From assembly GCA_020540725.1 (NCBI GenBank), contig JAJBSL010000037.1:1-20939 (forward strand): a stretch of 20,939 nucleotides of DNA. Direction: 5' to 3'. Of this stretch, positions 6,719-13,905 are shown in pieces. Positions within the stretch are counted from its first letter, which is position 1, and every line of letters begins with the position of its first letter. Under the pieces are notes generated by a model. That model ran no database searches and had not been told where the DNA came from. It saw only the letters and a program-made list of their open reading frames with translations. The stretch is from Lachnospiraceae bacterium EP-SM-12S-S03 (GTDB taxonomy: Bacteria > Bacillota > Clostridia > Lachnospirales > Lachnospiraceae). The position numbers and the translations under genes were made by a program.

Positions 6719-7300
6719 TTATACAAATGACGCAAACACGTCTAACAGAATCAAAAGAATTATGAGGCACATTCCCCCAAAAACACAGATTGTTGTTTTG
6801 ACCAAATGCTTTTCCTTTATTGTCAGTATCATTATGGATATCACATCAAACGAAAAAAGGAACTGACAGATACCGGACAAAATTGCCACTATTTTCGAGT
6901 GTTTTCCTTCTTTGCACGACTTTATGATATATGCAAGTGCATAGGGAGATGCCCCTAATAAAATCCCATAGCCGAAAATCAAAAAAACAATCGTTACAAG
7001 TCCAAGCAATGCCATTAACGGTAATGGAAATAATGCCGCAACCGTTACGCCGATCGTAATGCTTCCTCCAATCAAATAAAATGGAATCAAGCCATATTTA
7101 ATAATCAACGTACAGTTTAACAGTGTTTTTCTTGTCCACTTTCTTCCTACGGTTAATACAGTAATCAAATTAACAACTCCCATAATAAACGGTAAAAGAA
7201 TTGAAAGAATCTTCAATTCCATTACATGATCAAATAAACCGGGTAAAAGAAAAAATGTATAAGATACAATTACATATAAAGTTGGAATTAAATATGCCAT
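6719..7300 (-). CDS. Six-helix integral membrane protein
   Basis: The 193-residue protein is almost entirely hydrophobic, with about six helices separated by short charged turns (GRKWTRK near 52-58, KSCKEGKHSK near 127-136, KEKHLVK near 161-167). There is no ATP-binding or catalytic motif and it is too short for a typical transporter. Its ATG overlaps the stop of 7300-7866 (TAATG), with GGAGAAAGG as the ribosome site, so the two are translationally coupled and may form one membrane unit. I do not recognise the family with confidence. In a toxin-immunity setting it could shield the membrane from a pore-forming toxin, which is speculative. Confidence 0.65.
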   Translation of the reverse strand: MAYLIPTLYVIVSYTFFLLPGLFDHVMELKILSILLPFIMGVVNLITVLTVGRKWTRKTLLNCTLIIKYGLIPFYLIGGSITIGVTVAALFPLPLMALLGLVTIVFLIFGYGILLGASPYALAYIIKSCKEGKHSKIVAILSGICQFLFSFDVISIMILTIKEKHLVKTTICVFGGMCLIILLILLDVFASFV

Positions 7301-7866
7301 TACCTTTCTCCTCTCAGTATTCTACTTGCAATTTTCCATCCCTTTATGGGATGATTTCCTATAAAAGCGATTGTTAGTAAAATCGTCAACAAGCACATCA
7401 ACGAATTAAAAAAAGCATATATCAGGACAGATGGGACAACCCATATCATTAGGAAATGAGAGACTACACATATCCCAACCATGACAAGAATCAGAAAAAT
7501 GTATGTAAAAAAATATCTGTGATTCTGTTTTGCCATTGCCTGCTTTTCTTCTAGTCCACAGGGATAGATTCTTACATTTTTTTCAATTTTTCTTTTTGCA
7601 CGTTTTAGCATATATCCAGCGATAAGTACGCCTAACGCAACTCCGATCCCCACAGAAATCCAATACAACAGATTTGCATCAAAAGAAATCGGCTTTTCTA
7701 TTTTCCTTACAAACGCATATATCACAAGTGAAATTCCGGCAATGATTCCAACAGAAAGCCCGTTTCCACCTTTGCTTTGCTCAAGAATGAACATTTCTCC
7801 GGTCTGTTCCTCATAATAATAATTGTTCATTGACTTTGATTCTGTGTAAATCCGTATATATTTCAT
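7300..7866 (-). CDS. Four-helix membrane protein, first gene after the array terminator
   Basis: The 188-residue protein starts at the ATG at 7866, with AAAGGAG 11 bases upstream; a TTG just before it is unlikely to be the start. The N-terminus carries NNYYYEEQTGEMFILEQ, comparable to the EYYFDLQSQKVYKI segment of 5474-6040. Helices lie at about 37-55, 66-87, 118-138 and 143-168, with a charged middle loop (KRAKRKIEKN) and a polar tail (WKIASRILRGER). Length and plan match the other two four-helix genes in the array. AT-rich sequence upstream includes a TATAAT-like box near 7910, and a terminator lies at 7974-8003, so this is probably the first gene of the transcript running to 119. Confidence 0.65.
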   Translation of the reverse strand: MKYIRIYTESKSMNNYYYEEQTGEMFILEQSKGGNGLSVGIIAGISLVIYAFVRKIEKPISFDANLLYWISVGIGVALGVLIAGYMLKRAKRKIEKNVRIYPCGLEEKQAMAKQNHRYFFTYIFLILVMVGICVVSHFLMIWVVPSVLIYAFFNSLMCLLTILLTIAFIGNHPIKGWKIASRILRGER

Positions 7867-7973
7867 CAAAATAGCACTCCTTTTCTTTGTCGATAATTTA
7901 TAATAGAATTATATATTATCAGATATTTCTTGTATATATTTTTTTACACATGACATCATAAAAATTTTTATGC

Positions 7974-8003
7974 AAAAAGCAGCCTGATCAACAACCAGAC
8001 TGC
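7974..8003 (-). terminator. Rho-independent terminator for the lipoprotein transcript
   Basis: On the minus strand an eight-pair stem (GCAGTCTG with CAGGCTGC, one G-U pair) with a nine-base loop is followed at once by five Ts (7974-7978). It lies about 140 bases after the stop at 8141. It cuts through an otherwise open frame (7909-8154), which is evidence that that frame is not a gene. Confidence 0.8.
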
Positions 8004-8140
8004 CTATCCATTTATTCAAATTTTGTCTACATAATTTATACGCTTTTTCAGATTTAATGTTTAGCAACGCTAGGAATATTGGATTGTACATTAGTCCTAC
8101 AACATTTATGAGACCATTATATATGGAGACATAATTAAAT

Positions 8141-8468
8141 TTATAACCAACCATATGCCTGCAAATATTTATCTGGTATTCGTAATCTTATCTGCTCATC
8201 TACATTTTTCCAAAATGCAGAAAAATCACAATCATTATCCCACTCTATATCATTTGGTAACGCAATAGCATCATCTCCACACACTATATTACATCCAAAA
8301 TGCCCTCTATCATAATTGAATACAAGCACAAAATAATTATATATCGTACATTTTATATGGCTCATCTGTAAGATTAAAAAGAGTTATATTATTTATCCTT
8401 TCATTAAATGTTTCCTTGGCTGTTCTAATTATATCTCTTGCTATTTCATTTGATTTATTTCTCTGCAT
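8141..8468 (-). pseudogene. Immunity-like gene broken by a two-base frameshift
   Basis: An ATG at 8468 with a strong GGAGG site opens a frame (MQRNKSNEIARDIIRTAKETF...LTDEPYKMYDI) that stops at 8337 after 43 residues. The following frame continues as YNYFVLVFNYDRGHFGC...ALPNDIEWDND..FSAFWKNVDEQIRLRIPDKYLQAYGW to 8141. Adding one TA unit to the TATATA-type run at 8337-8346 fuses both into a 109-residue protein reading ...YKMYDIYNYFVLVF.... The fused sequence looks like a small cytoplasmic immunity protein, though I cannot name the family. A TA-repeat contraction is the simplest explanation, and phase variation or a sequencing error are alternatives. It lies downstream of the lipoprotein gene and ahead of a terminator. 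Confidence 0.7.
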
Positions 8469-8531
8469 ACTAAAATCCTCCTTCTTCTCTTAAATACAAA
8501 TAGTCACCATTTTTTTCAAATATTTCCACTC

Positions 8532-9269
8532 TTAATCTTTTGCATTATTTTGATTTTGTTTTTTCCACTCTTTGTAATCTTCTTTTGTTTCTTGTAAACT
8601 TCTCACATCTTCCATTTTTTCTAAAATCACTTCTACATCTGGTTGACTGTGCTGTTCTGGTAGAGAATAGAAAATAATGTTATCATCATTTGTATATACT
8701 GAAATATTAAAAACCAAATTACTTTCTACAATTTCCTGCATGATATGGGAAATTTCTTCTGCATATTCCTCGTCTGTTTTTCCATCATTAAGATATATGC
8801 TTGTTTCTATTTCATATTCTCTTTTTTTCAGATATTCTTCTACACTTTCCTTACCATTCCATTCTGTCGTTGTTGTATGCCCTTGTACTTCAAGTTGATA
8901 ATTTCTTATGAAAGGCTTATCTTGAAATAAAGGAGTTGCAAGTTCTTCTATTTCATCAGAATAGTAATAAACATGATAACCATCCTTAAAAAGACCAGTA
9001 TTTCGTGCATATACAGTAGAAGTTTGAGAAGAATTTTCTTTACTAGAAACTTCTACGCTAATCCAATTCAATCCAATTTTTTCTTCTTTGTACTTCTTCA
9101 CTTCTTTAATGGTAAATTCTTCATTGTATTTGTCCTTTAATTTTGCTAATACATATTTTTGTGCTTCTTCACTTGAATTAAAATCATGAGAATAACCACC
9201 ACAACCACTTAACAGCCCTAAACCAAGCACACTTGCTATAATACTCAATACAATTTTTTTATATCGCAT
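8532..9269 (-). CDS. Secreted lipoprotein of the array
   Basis: The 245-residue protein starts at the ATG at 9269, five bases from AGGTGG. It has a basic start (MRYKK), a hydrophobic helix and the lipobox LSGC with the lipidated Cys at residue 23. The mature part is acidic and strand-rich, has repeated Glu/Lys stretches, and ends in a charged helix (EDYKEWKKQNQNNAKD). Surface lipoproteins serve as immunity proteins against toxins that act outside the membrane in some type VII loci, but I see no specific family match. A degraded paralog lies at 3962-4078, with the leader region conserved too. The mobile element begins roughly 90 bases upstream of this gene and may have displaced its original promoter or separated it from an upstream operon. 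Confidence 0.7.
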   Translation of the reverse strand: MRYKKIVLSIIASVLGLGLLSGCGGYSHDFNSSEEAQKYVLAKLKDKYNEEFTIKEVKKYKEEKIGLNWISVEVSSKENSSQTSTVYARNTGLFKDGYHVYYYSDEIEELATPLFQDKPFIRNYQLEVQGHTTTTEWNGKESVEEYLKKREYEIETSIYLNDGKTDEEYAEEISHIMQEIVESNLVFNISVYTNDDNIIFYSLPEQHSQPDVEVILEKMEDVRSLQETKEDYKEWKKQNQNNAKD

Positions 9270-9357
9270 AATTGCCACCTCAATGTGATTTTATGATTTA
9301 ACACAGTTCTATAAACTGGAATTCGGAATTATTCTGTCTAATTTGAATTAAAAATTC

Positions 9358-9395
9358 AATCTTCCGAAATTCCTTGATTTTTCAAGGCTTACCGC
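9358..9395 (+). repeat. Left imperfect terminal inverted repeat of the element
   Basis: Read inward, it starts AATCTTCCGAAATTCCTTGA and runs to TTACCGC. The right end read inward on the minus strand starts AATCCTCCGAAATCCTTGA and runs to TTATCGC. Both contain a short internal palindrome around CCTTGA/TCAAGG. These are likely the core and flanking sites used by the integrase. Confidence 0.7.
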
Positions 9396-9422
9396 CTATT
9401 AAATATCAAAACCTTATGTATT

Positions 9423-9466
9423 TTCCCTTGTTTTTGCCCTTATGAGCCGAAACAAGGGAATTTTTT
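9423..9466 (+). terminator. Hairpin with T-tract at the left end of the element
   Basis: TTCCCTTGTTT (9423-9433) pairs with AAACAAGGGAA (9450-9460) and is followed by six Ts, which run into the integrase stop codon. On the plus strand it should stop transcripts entering from the host side. It also contains the 21-base direct repeat shared with the right end, so it may serve as an integrase arm site as well. Confidence 0.55.
9425..9445 (+). repeat. Left sub-terminal direct repeat, probable integrase arm site
   Basis: These 21 bases match 19849-19869 in the same orientation with one mismatch (core TTTTGCCCTTATGA). AACAAGG follows shortly after in both. Tn916-family integrases bind direct repeats inside each end through their N-terminal domain; the role here is inferred. 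Confidence 0.65.
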
Positions 9467-10763
9467 ATGCTTCGCCCACAACCTTATCCAAGAGCCTTGC
9501 GGAAGTCCGCTTCGCTTCTCTGGTAGAGTGGGCATAAATGTTCATTGTGGTACTGACATCAGAGTGTCCGAGAAGTTCCTGCACATCTTTGGGTTTTGCA
9601 CCGCCCGAAAGCAGATTGCTTGTGTAGGTATGGCGGAGTGTGTGGAAATGAAAGTCCTCCAATCCCTCAACCTCTGCTTTTGCCTTGCGGCAAATCTGAC
9701 CGACTGCACTTGCAGAAACAAAAGCACCGTCCTCTTTTAAGCAGACAAAGGATAATTCTCTGTCATTTTCGGGCGTTTCCTGTGTTCTTTGCAGACTGTA
9801 AACCTCATAATAAGTACGCCCTTTTTCTTTGACCGTCTTACAGTAGTTCAGATGATACAGTTCGCCATAAAGGAAACGGTTTTTATGCTGTTCTGTTTTT
9901 ACTTTCCGTAAGATGTCCGCCAATGTGTCACAGAAATCAACGGTACGGACTTTACTGCGTTTTGTCGTGCCGACTTCGTGCTTATGCCTTGTGCCATTGT
10001 ACCGCATACTGCGTCTTACGGTTAGATACTGCTCGTCAAGGTTGATGTCCTGCCAAGTCAGACCGCAGACCTCTCCGATACGCAAGCCTGCATAGTAGGC
10101 TATCTGCACCGCAAGCAACGCAGGGTGTTTCTTTTGGGTTAAGAAGTCCGTCAGTTTTTGGTATTCCCCGTGTGTAATGGTAGGAACAGGAACAATATCT
10201 TCTTCGCTGTCCGAGAAAATATCTGTTTCCTCTTTTCTGCCACGCAACTTCACATACTGCATCGGGTTAAAGGTTATCAGCCTTTTCGGAAATACAGCAA
10301 AACGAAATGAATTTTGCAGTACCGCCGAGAATTGCAGCATATAGCCTTTACTCATCGGCTTTGAAGTTGTACCGCCAGGATTTATCCCTCCGTAACTCAT
10401 CAGGTCGATAAACGACTGTAAATGGTCGGCAGTCACGGTTTTCAGTTTTCGGCTGCCAATGGGATATTTTTTAATCTTTTTGACTGCCGCCATATATGCC
10501 ATAACCGTACCGTTGCTAAGGCTGCCGGGCTTCAGTTCTTCCTCTACCCACATATCCAGCATTTCGCCAACCGTGATGTTTTCGGCTTTCCCGACAAACT
10601 TCTTTTCCTCATAGTCAGCGATTGCTTTTCTGAGCAGGGCTTCTGTTTCAGACTTGCTTTCTGTTCCCACAAACTCTTTCTGTACTTTTCTGCCGCTTTC
10701 ATCTTCGATATAGAAGCGTGCGTACCACTTTTTACCTTTTTTTCTTACAGAACCTTTTGCCAT
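9465..10763 (-). CDS. int: Tyrosine recombinase/integrase of the element
   Basis: The 432-residue protein integrates and excises the element by site-specific recombination. The N-terminus (KGSVRKKGKKWYARFYIED) fits the Tn916-type arm-binding domain. A SAM-like core-binding domain spans about 63-165. The catalytic domain has Arg228 (AGLRIGE), a Lys in the 268-271 hairpin, His374-x-x-Arg377 (HTLRH), His400 (LLGHSD) and the nucleophile Tyr410 (MNIYAH), so all active-site residues are present. The start is the ATG at 10763 with GAAAGGAG ten bases upstream; the longer frame to 10835 lacks a ribosome site. It lies downstream of the Xre gene on the same strand, separated by 87 bases with two inverted repeats that may limit its expression. 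Confidence 0.95.
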   Translation of the reverse strand: MAKGSVRKKGKKWYARFYIEDESGRKVQKEFVGTESKSETEALLRKAIADYEEKKFVGKAENITVGEMLDMWVEEELKPGSLSNGTVMAYMAAVKKIKKYPIGSRKLKTVTADHLQSFIDLMSYGGINPGGTTSKPMSKGYMLQFSAVLQNSFRFAVFPKRLITFNPMQYVKLRGRKEETDIFSDSEEDIVPVPTITHGEYQKLTDFLTQKKHPALLAVQIAYYAGLRIGEVCGLTWQDINLDEQYLTVRRSMRYNGTRHKHEVGTTKRSKVRTVDFCDTLADILRKVKTEQHKNRFLYGELYHLNYCKTVKEKGRTYYEVYSLQRTQETPENDRELSFVCLKEDGAFVSASAVGQICRKAKAEVEGLEDFHFHTLRHTYTSNLLSGGAKPKDVQELLGHSDVSTTMNIYAHSTREAKRTSARLLDKVVGEA

Positions 10764-10801
10764 AGATAAATTTCTCCTTTCTATCCGTGGCAATCGGGAC
10801 T

Positions 10802-10860
10802 GTGACATATGGTGTGCGTAAAGTAATAGTGTCACTTATGCCGATGAATGTCAATCGGCA
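10802..10860. promoter_or_regulatory. Two stem-loops between xre and int
   Basis: GTGACA (10802-10807) pairs with TGTCAC (10829-10834), and TGCCGAT (10839-10845) with ATCGGCA (10854-10860), the second overlapping the xre stop codon. Neither is followed by a T-run. They may slow transcription or protect RNA between regulator and integrase, and could instead be protein-binding palindromes. Confidence 0.35.
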
Positions 10861-11537
10861 TTTTCACTTGTCAAAGTGCCACGGAATTTTTCTTTTTCAG
10901 CAACCCTTTCCTCGGCTGCTGTCACTATCCCGAACAGGTCGCCCATCTTTACAGCGGTGCGTCCCTCATCGTAGATATGTAAAATTCCATCTAAAAACTG
11001 CTTCATATTCTCGATAGGAAGTTCCATTTCTTTACGGTAAACTCTTTCCATAATCGCCCCTGACTCAATCGCATAGCGGCGTAAGGACTGCTTTAAGCCC
11101 TCGTCCTCCGCTACACGGTCAACCTCAGCCATAGCGTCTGCAAAGTGATAAGTCATAACCGTATAGAGGTCAATCATCTTTCCGAGGAATGTGGTGAGCA
11201 GCTGTTGGTGCGGTTCTCCCTTTACCACAGAAGAAACGGTATCAAGATAATTTTTGATATGTTCCTCCATATCCTTTGCACATAAAGTGTGGCTGTCGTA
11301 TTCCTTATCTTCGGAAAGTCCTGTCAGCCATTCGGGAGTGGTCAGGAGTGCTTCTGCCAGTCCGTTGATAATCATTGTACGCTTCGGGTCTACACCGTCC
11401 GCTTCATATCTCTGAATGGTAGATTTGTTTACTCCGACACGCTTACCAAGTTCGGGCATTGTTAAGTTTAACTCTGTTCGGCGTTCTTTCACTCGTTCAC
11501 CGACCTGTTTTGCGGTGAATGTAATTTCTTGTTTCAA
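10851..11537 (-). CDS. Xre-family HTH repressor of the element
   Basis: The 228-residue cytoplasmic DNA-binding protein has an N-terminal Cro/C1-type helix-turn-helix at about 12-60 (VGERVKERRTELNLTMPELGKRVGVNKSTIQRYE) and a long helical C-terminal region that probably dimerises or senses a signal. The best start is the TTG at 11537, eight bases after AGGAGG; the GTG at 11546 overlaps that site. A promoter with TTGCAA, a 17-base spacer and TATACT lies at 11561-11589. The gene is divergent from the Xis-like gene and upstream of int, the usual place for a repressor of integrative elements that controls excision and its own synthesis. Confidence 0.85.
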   Translation of the reverse strand: MKQEITFTAKQVGERVKERRTELNLTMPELGKRVGVNKSTIQRYEADGVDPKRTMIINGLAEALLTTPEWLTGLSEDKEYDSHTLCAKDMEEHIKNYLDTVSSVVKGEPHQQLLTTFLGKMIDLYTVMTYHFADAMAEVDRVAEDEGLKQSLRRYAIESGAIMERVYRKEMELPIENMKQFLDGILHIYDEGRTAVKMGDLFGIVTAAEERVAEKEKFRGTLTSENAD

Positions 11538-11560
11538 GGTTTTCACCTCCTATTGATGAT

Positions 11561-11589
11561 AGTATAGCACAGAAAAACTTATTTTGCAA
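11561..11589 (-). promoter_or_regulatory. Promoter of the Xre gene
   Basis: On the minus strand TTGCAA (11589-11584), a 17-base spacer and TATACT (11566-11561) lie just upstream of the AGGAGG site. The -35 box sits within an inverted copy of the GTTGCAAAA motif, consistent with autorepression. Confidence 0.7.
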
Positions 11590-11690
11590 CCATAAATTTA
11601 ATAATAGGCAAAAATATTTCTTGATAAGTTGCAAAACAAGTTGACAAGAGATAGTAAAATAAGTATAATTACAGATACATAGTTGCAAAA
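11578..11690. promoter_or_regulatory. Three GTTGCAAAA operator candidates between divergent promoters
   Basis: GTTGCAAAA occurs at 11628-11636 and 11682-11690 on the plus strand and at 11590-11582 on the minus strand. The first and the inverted copy extend to GTTGCAAAA(C/T)AAG. They flank or overlap both promoters, as expected for a repressor that controls the switch between the Xre and Xis transcripts. The binding protein is inferred. Confidence 0.5.
11641..11669 (+). promoter_or_regulatory. Consensus promoter of the Xis-like gene
   Basis: TTGACA (11641-11646), a 17-base spacer and TATAAT (11664-11669) give a perfect consensus sigma-A promoter. It faces away from the Xre promoter. Such a strong promoter needs repression, and GTTGCAAAA copies sit on both sides of it. 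Confidence 0.85.
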
Positions 11691-11717
11691 TGCGTATTTT
11701 GAAAGGAGGTTGATAAA

Positions 11718-11933
11718 ATGAGCAACATCAAAATGGGTTTAACCATAGAAGAAGCCGCAGAATGTACGGGTATCGGAAGAAATACAATGCGTAAGTTGGT
11801 AGACTGGGGCAAACTTCCCGTCCTCAAGGTCGGAAGAAAAGCGATTATCCGCAGGGATACTTTAGAGCGATTTATGAGCGTCAATCAGGGAAGAAACCTG
11901 CTCAATGAAAACGATGTTCGCAAAGTAGAATAA
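11718..11933 (+). CDS. Xis-like small HTH DNA-binding protein
   Basis: The 71-residue protein consists of one winged-helix/MerR-like DNA-binding domain (LTIEEAAECTGIGRNTMRKLVDWGKLPVLKVGRKAIIRRDTLERFM), the pattern of excisionase-family proteins. Such proteins bend the ends of an element to favour excision by the integrase, and some also activate mobilisation genes. The start at 11718 follows AAAGGAGG by eight bases. It is the first gene of the plus-strand transcript from the consensus promoter at 11641-11669 and precedes the oriT-like region and the relaxase gene. Confidence 0.8.
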   Translation: MSNIKMGLTIEEAAECTGIGRNTMRKLVDWGKLPVLKVGRKAIIRRDTLERFMSVNQGRNLLNENDVRKVE

Positions 11934-11939
11934 CCATTC

Positions 11940-12180
11940 TCCAAGCCCTCGGCGTTTGAGAGCGAAATACACCCCTCGCACAAATCTTCGAGTTGTACTC
12001 TGGTTATTTCGCCCTTGCAGGGGGCTATGTATCACAGCTTCGGACAATGCACCGCCGCTATGATACAGAAGAAAACAGCACGCTGTTTTCTTCGCTGTCC
12101 GTCTGCTTACGCTGCCGAAACAGCAGCAACCGATTTCTCGGTTGCAAAAAGAGTATGCCCGTCACGGGAGGAAGGAGTAT
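11940..12180 (+). other. Inverted-repeat-rich intergenic region, candidate oriT
   Basis: This stretch directly upstream of the relaxase gene has no convincing gene. It contains several stems: GCGAAATA (11962-11969) with TATTTCGC (12005-12012), GAAAACAGC/GCTGTTTTC (12071-12090), and GCAACCGA (12126-12133) with TCGGTTGC (12138-12145). A GC-rich cccttgcaggggg element lies at 12012-12024. MobA/MobL relaxases usually nick at an inverted repeat next to their own gene, so the first pair is the best nic-site candidate. The ribosome site GGGAGGAAGGAG for the relaxase lies at its end. Confidence 0.5.
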
Positions 12181-13617
12181 ATGGCAAGACACAGTTTTAT
12201 ACAGATGTCAAAGCTACCCAATGTCAAGTGAAGAATATCCTATATCACAAGCCACGCAAGACAGGAAAATCTCTATGCCACCTACCGCACCGCCGACAAT
12301 GAATTTTGGAGTAACCTTGCAAGGGAAAGCCAGCAGGAATTTAAGCGAAGCGGTACGGAGGGCAAATGTATTGAAGCAAGGGAATTGATTATCGCCCTGC
12401 CCGAAGTATATACAAAATACGAGCCGCAGGAAGTCCTTGAAGATTTTACGGAGGAGTTCCACAGGCGGTATGGTGTAGAGTGCGTGTCAGCCCTCCACCA
12501 CAACAAACGCAAGACAAACTATCATATCCACCTTATCTTCAGCGAAAGAAAGCTGCTTCCTGAACCTGACATCAAGATAGCCACACGCAGCGTGTTCTAT
12601 GATGAAACAGGCAAAAGGGTACGCACCAAGAAAGAAATCACAGGGGAGGACGGACAGATACGAAAAGGCTGCACCGTCATTAAAAAGGGCGAGGTTTACG
12701 AAAGCCACCTCTTTACCGTGAAAGATGATAAATTCAAAAGCGAGCCTTTTCTTCGGGAGGTAAAAGAGATTTACACTGACCTTATCAATCGCCATATTGC
12801 TGATCCCGAACAGCAGTTAAAGGTATTTGATAAGAACAGCGTTTATCTTTCTACCAAGAAAATCGGTAAGAACAATCCCAAAGCCGCCGAGATTGAAGCC
12901 GACAACGCCGCAAGGCAGGAATGGAACAGGACGGCGGATATGGCATTGTTATCGGGGATTGAGGAAACAAAGATACTGGAAATCAAGAAAGAGGAAATCC
13001 ACCAAAAGGCAAGTCAGTCCATTAAAGAAAAGGGCTGGCTGCCTACCTTGTTCCGCAGCATTATCGGCAGGGCAAAGGAGCTTCTGCAAAGCCTTATCCG
13101 AGAAAAGGATATGCCGCCCAAGCCTACGCTGGATATGGATATGGCGGAATTTCGACGCATGAAAAATCTGATGATAAAGGCGCAGGAGGGCGCAAGGGAA
13201 ATCCGCCGTTTGCAGGACGATGTTCTCCCGAAACTGAAAGCGCAGCTTGCAGACACAAAGGGGCTTTTCAAAGGCAAGGAGCGTAAAGCCCTGTCCGAGC
13301 AGATACAGCAGACGGAAAAGGAAATCGCTGCAAAACTGGATATGCTGCCCGATATTCTGAAAGAGGACGGTTATCCCGATGTGCAGGCGTTCATGCGTAC
13401 TTTCCGAGAAATGGAAAGCGTTGTGGAACAGTACAGCCGTGACCTTGCCGAGTGGGAGCGTCAGACCAGCAGGAAACCGTCAGCCGCCGCCAAAGAGCAG
13501 CGCAGACCACCCGAAAAGCAGAGCGTATTAAAACATTTGCGGGAGATACAGGATAAAAATAGGCAGAAACCACCCCAAAGACAGCGCAAAAAATCCATTG
13601 ACAGAGATAGCCGATAG
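12181..13617 (+). pseudogene. mobA: MobA/MobL relaxase with an in-frame TGA at codon 17
   Basis: Relaxases of this family nick oriT and pilot single-stranded DNA during mobilisation. The frame from the ATG at 12181 reads MARHSFIQMSKLPNVK, then TGA (12229-12231), then RISYITSHARQENLYATYRT and on without interruption to 13617. From memory of the family, Gly (GGA) is usual at the stop position, so one base change explains it. Tyr21, the likely nicking residue, is four codons past the stop. The metal-binding HIH of NYHIHLIFSER (115-117) and the coiled-coil C-terminus are intact. The only common downstream start before the metal site, the TTG at 12385, would lose Tyr21. Nicking should therefore fail unless the TGA is read through. 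Confidence 0.85.
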
Positions 13618-13623
13618 ATATGG

Positions 13624-13659
13624 AAAAACCGCCGTTATGGTGTTACCCATAGCGGCGGT
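13624..13659 (-). terminator. Rho-independent terminator after the KTR zinc-ribbon gene
   Basis: ACCGCCGTTATGG (13628-13640) pairs with CCATAGCGGCGGT (13647-13659) with one mismatch that is a G-U pair in one RNA strand. On the minus strand it is followed by five Ts (13624-13628). It ends the leftward exporter transcript, and as a stem may also slow the relaxase transcript from the other side. Confidence 0.8.
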
Positions 13660-13668
13660 GGTACATAA

Positions 13669-13833
13669 TTATTTGCTGACTGCAAGCGTGATTTTCATAT
13701 CCTGAACATTGATGATTGTTTCTTTTTTGCACTTCGGACAGTAGAGAGGAAAGTTTCTCATCTCAGTATTTTCCTGTATCATTGTTCGGGTTTTATTGCC
13801 GCAGACAGGGCAAAGTATCCATTCTGTTTTCAT
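13669..13833 (-). CDS. Cysteine-rich KTR zinc-ribbon protein
   Basis: The 54-residue protein begins MKTEWILCPVCGNKTR and has two CxxC pairs (CPVC at 8-11, CPKC at 32-35) that should bind one zinc ion as a ribbon. It is the small 'cysteine-rich KTR' type found on many Firmicutes integrative elements, whose role is unknown and may be nucleic-acid binding. The ATG at 13833 has AGAGGT seven bases upstream. It lies 72 bases downstream of the exporter genes on the same strand and just before a strong terminator, so it is probably the last gene of that transcript. Confidence 0.85.
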   Translation of the reverse strand: MKTEWILCPVCGNKTRTMIQENTEMRNFPLYCPKCKKETIINVQDMKITLAVSK

Positions 13834-13905
13834 AATGTCGACCTCTTTGCGTTTCTCACTAATGGGAAAATATGAAATCTATATCATTCAATTTCAGTTA
13901 GAAAT

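Noticed and set aside
5474..7866. Firm assignment of the four-helix proteins to DUF443/TsaI
   Set aside because: Only the architecture and tandem setting agree; I see no convincing shared motif, so it is kept as an analogy.
7909..8154. 81-residue open frame on the minus strand
   Set aside because: It overlaps the end of the 8141-8468 gene and runs straight through a clear rho-independent terminator at 7974-8003. It also lacks a good ribosome site.
10764..10835. N-terminal extension of the integrase
   Set aside because: No ribosome site at the upstream start; the internal ATG at 10763 has a strong one and begins the typical MAKGSVRKKGKK sequence.
12229..12231. TGA recoding (read as an amino acid) in the relaxase
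   Set aside because: TGA ends several other genes in the window, such as 119-643 and 15633-17408, so a reassigned code is not supported; a point mutation or sequencing error is simpler.
12015..12302. Plus-strand frames over the oriT-like region and relaxase start (11993-12388, 12015-12302)
   Set aside because: They cross inverted repeats and the true relaxase frame, which has recognisable family sequence; their own translations look like noise.
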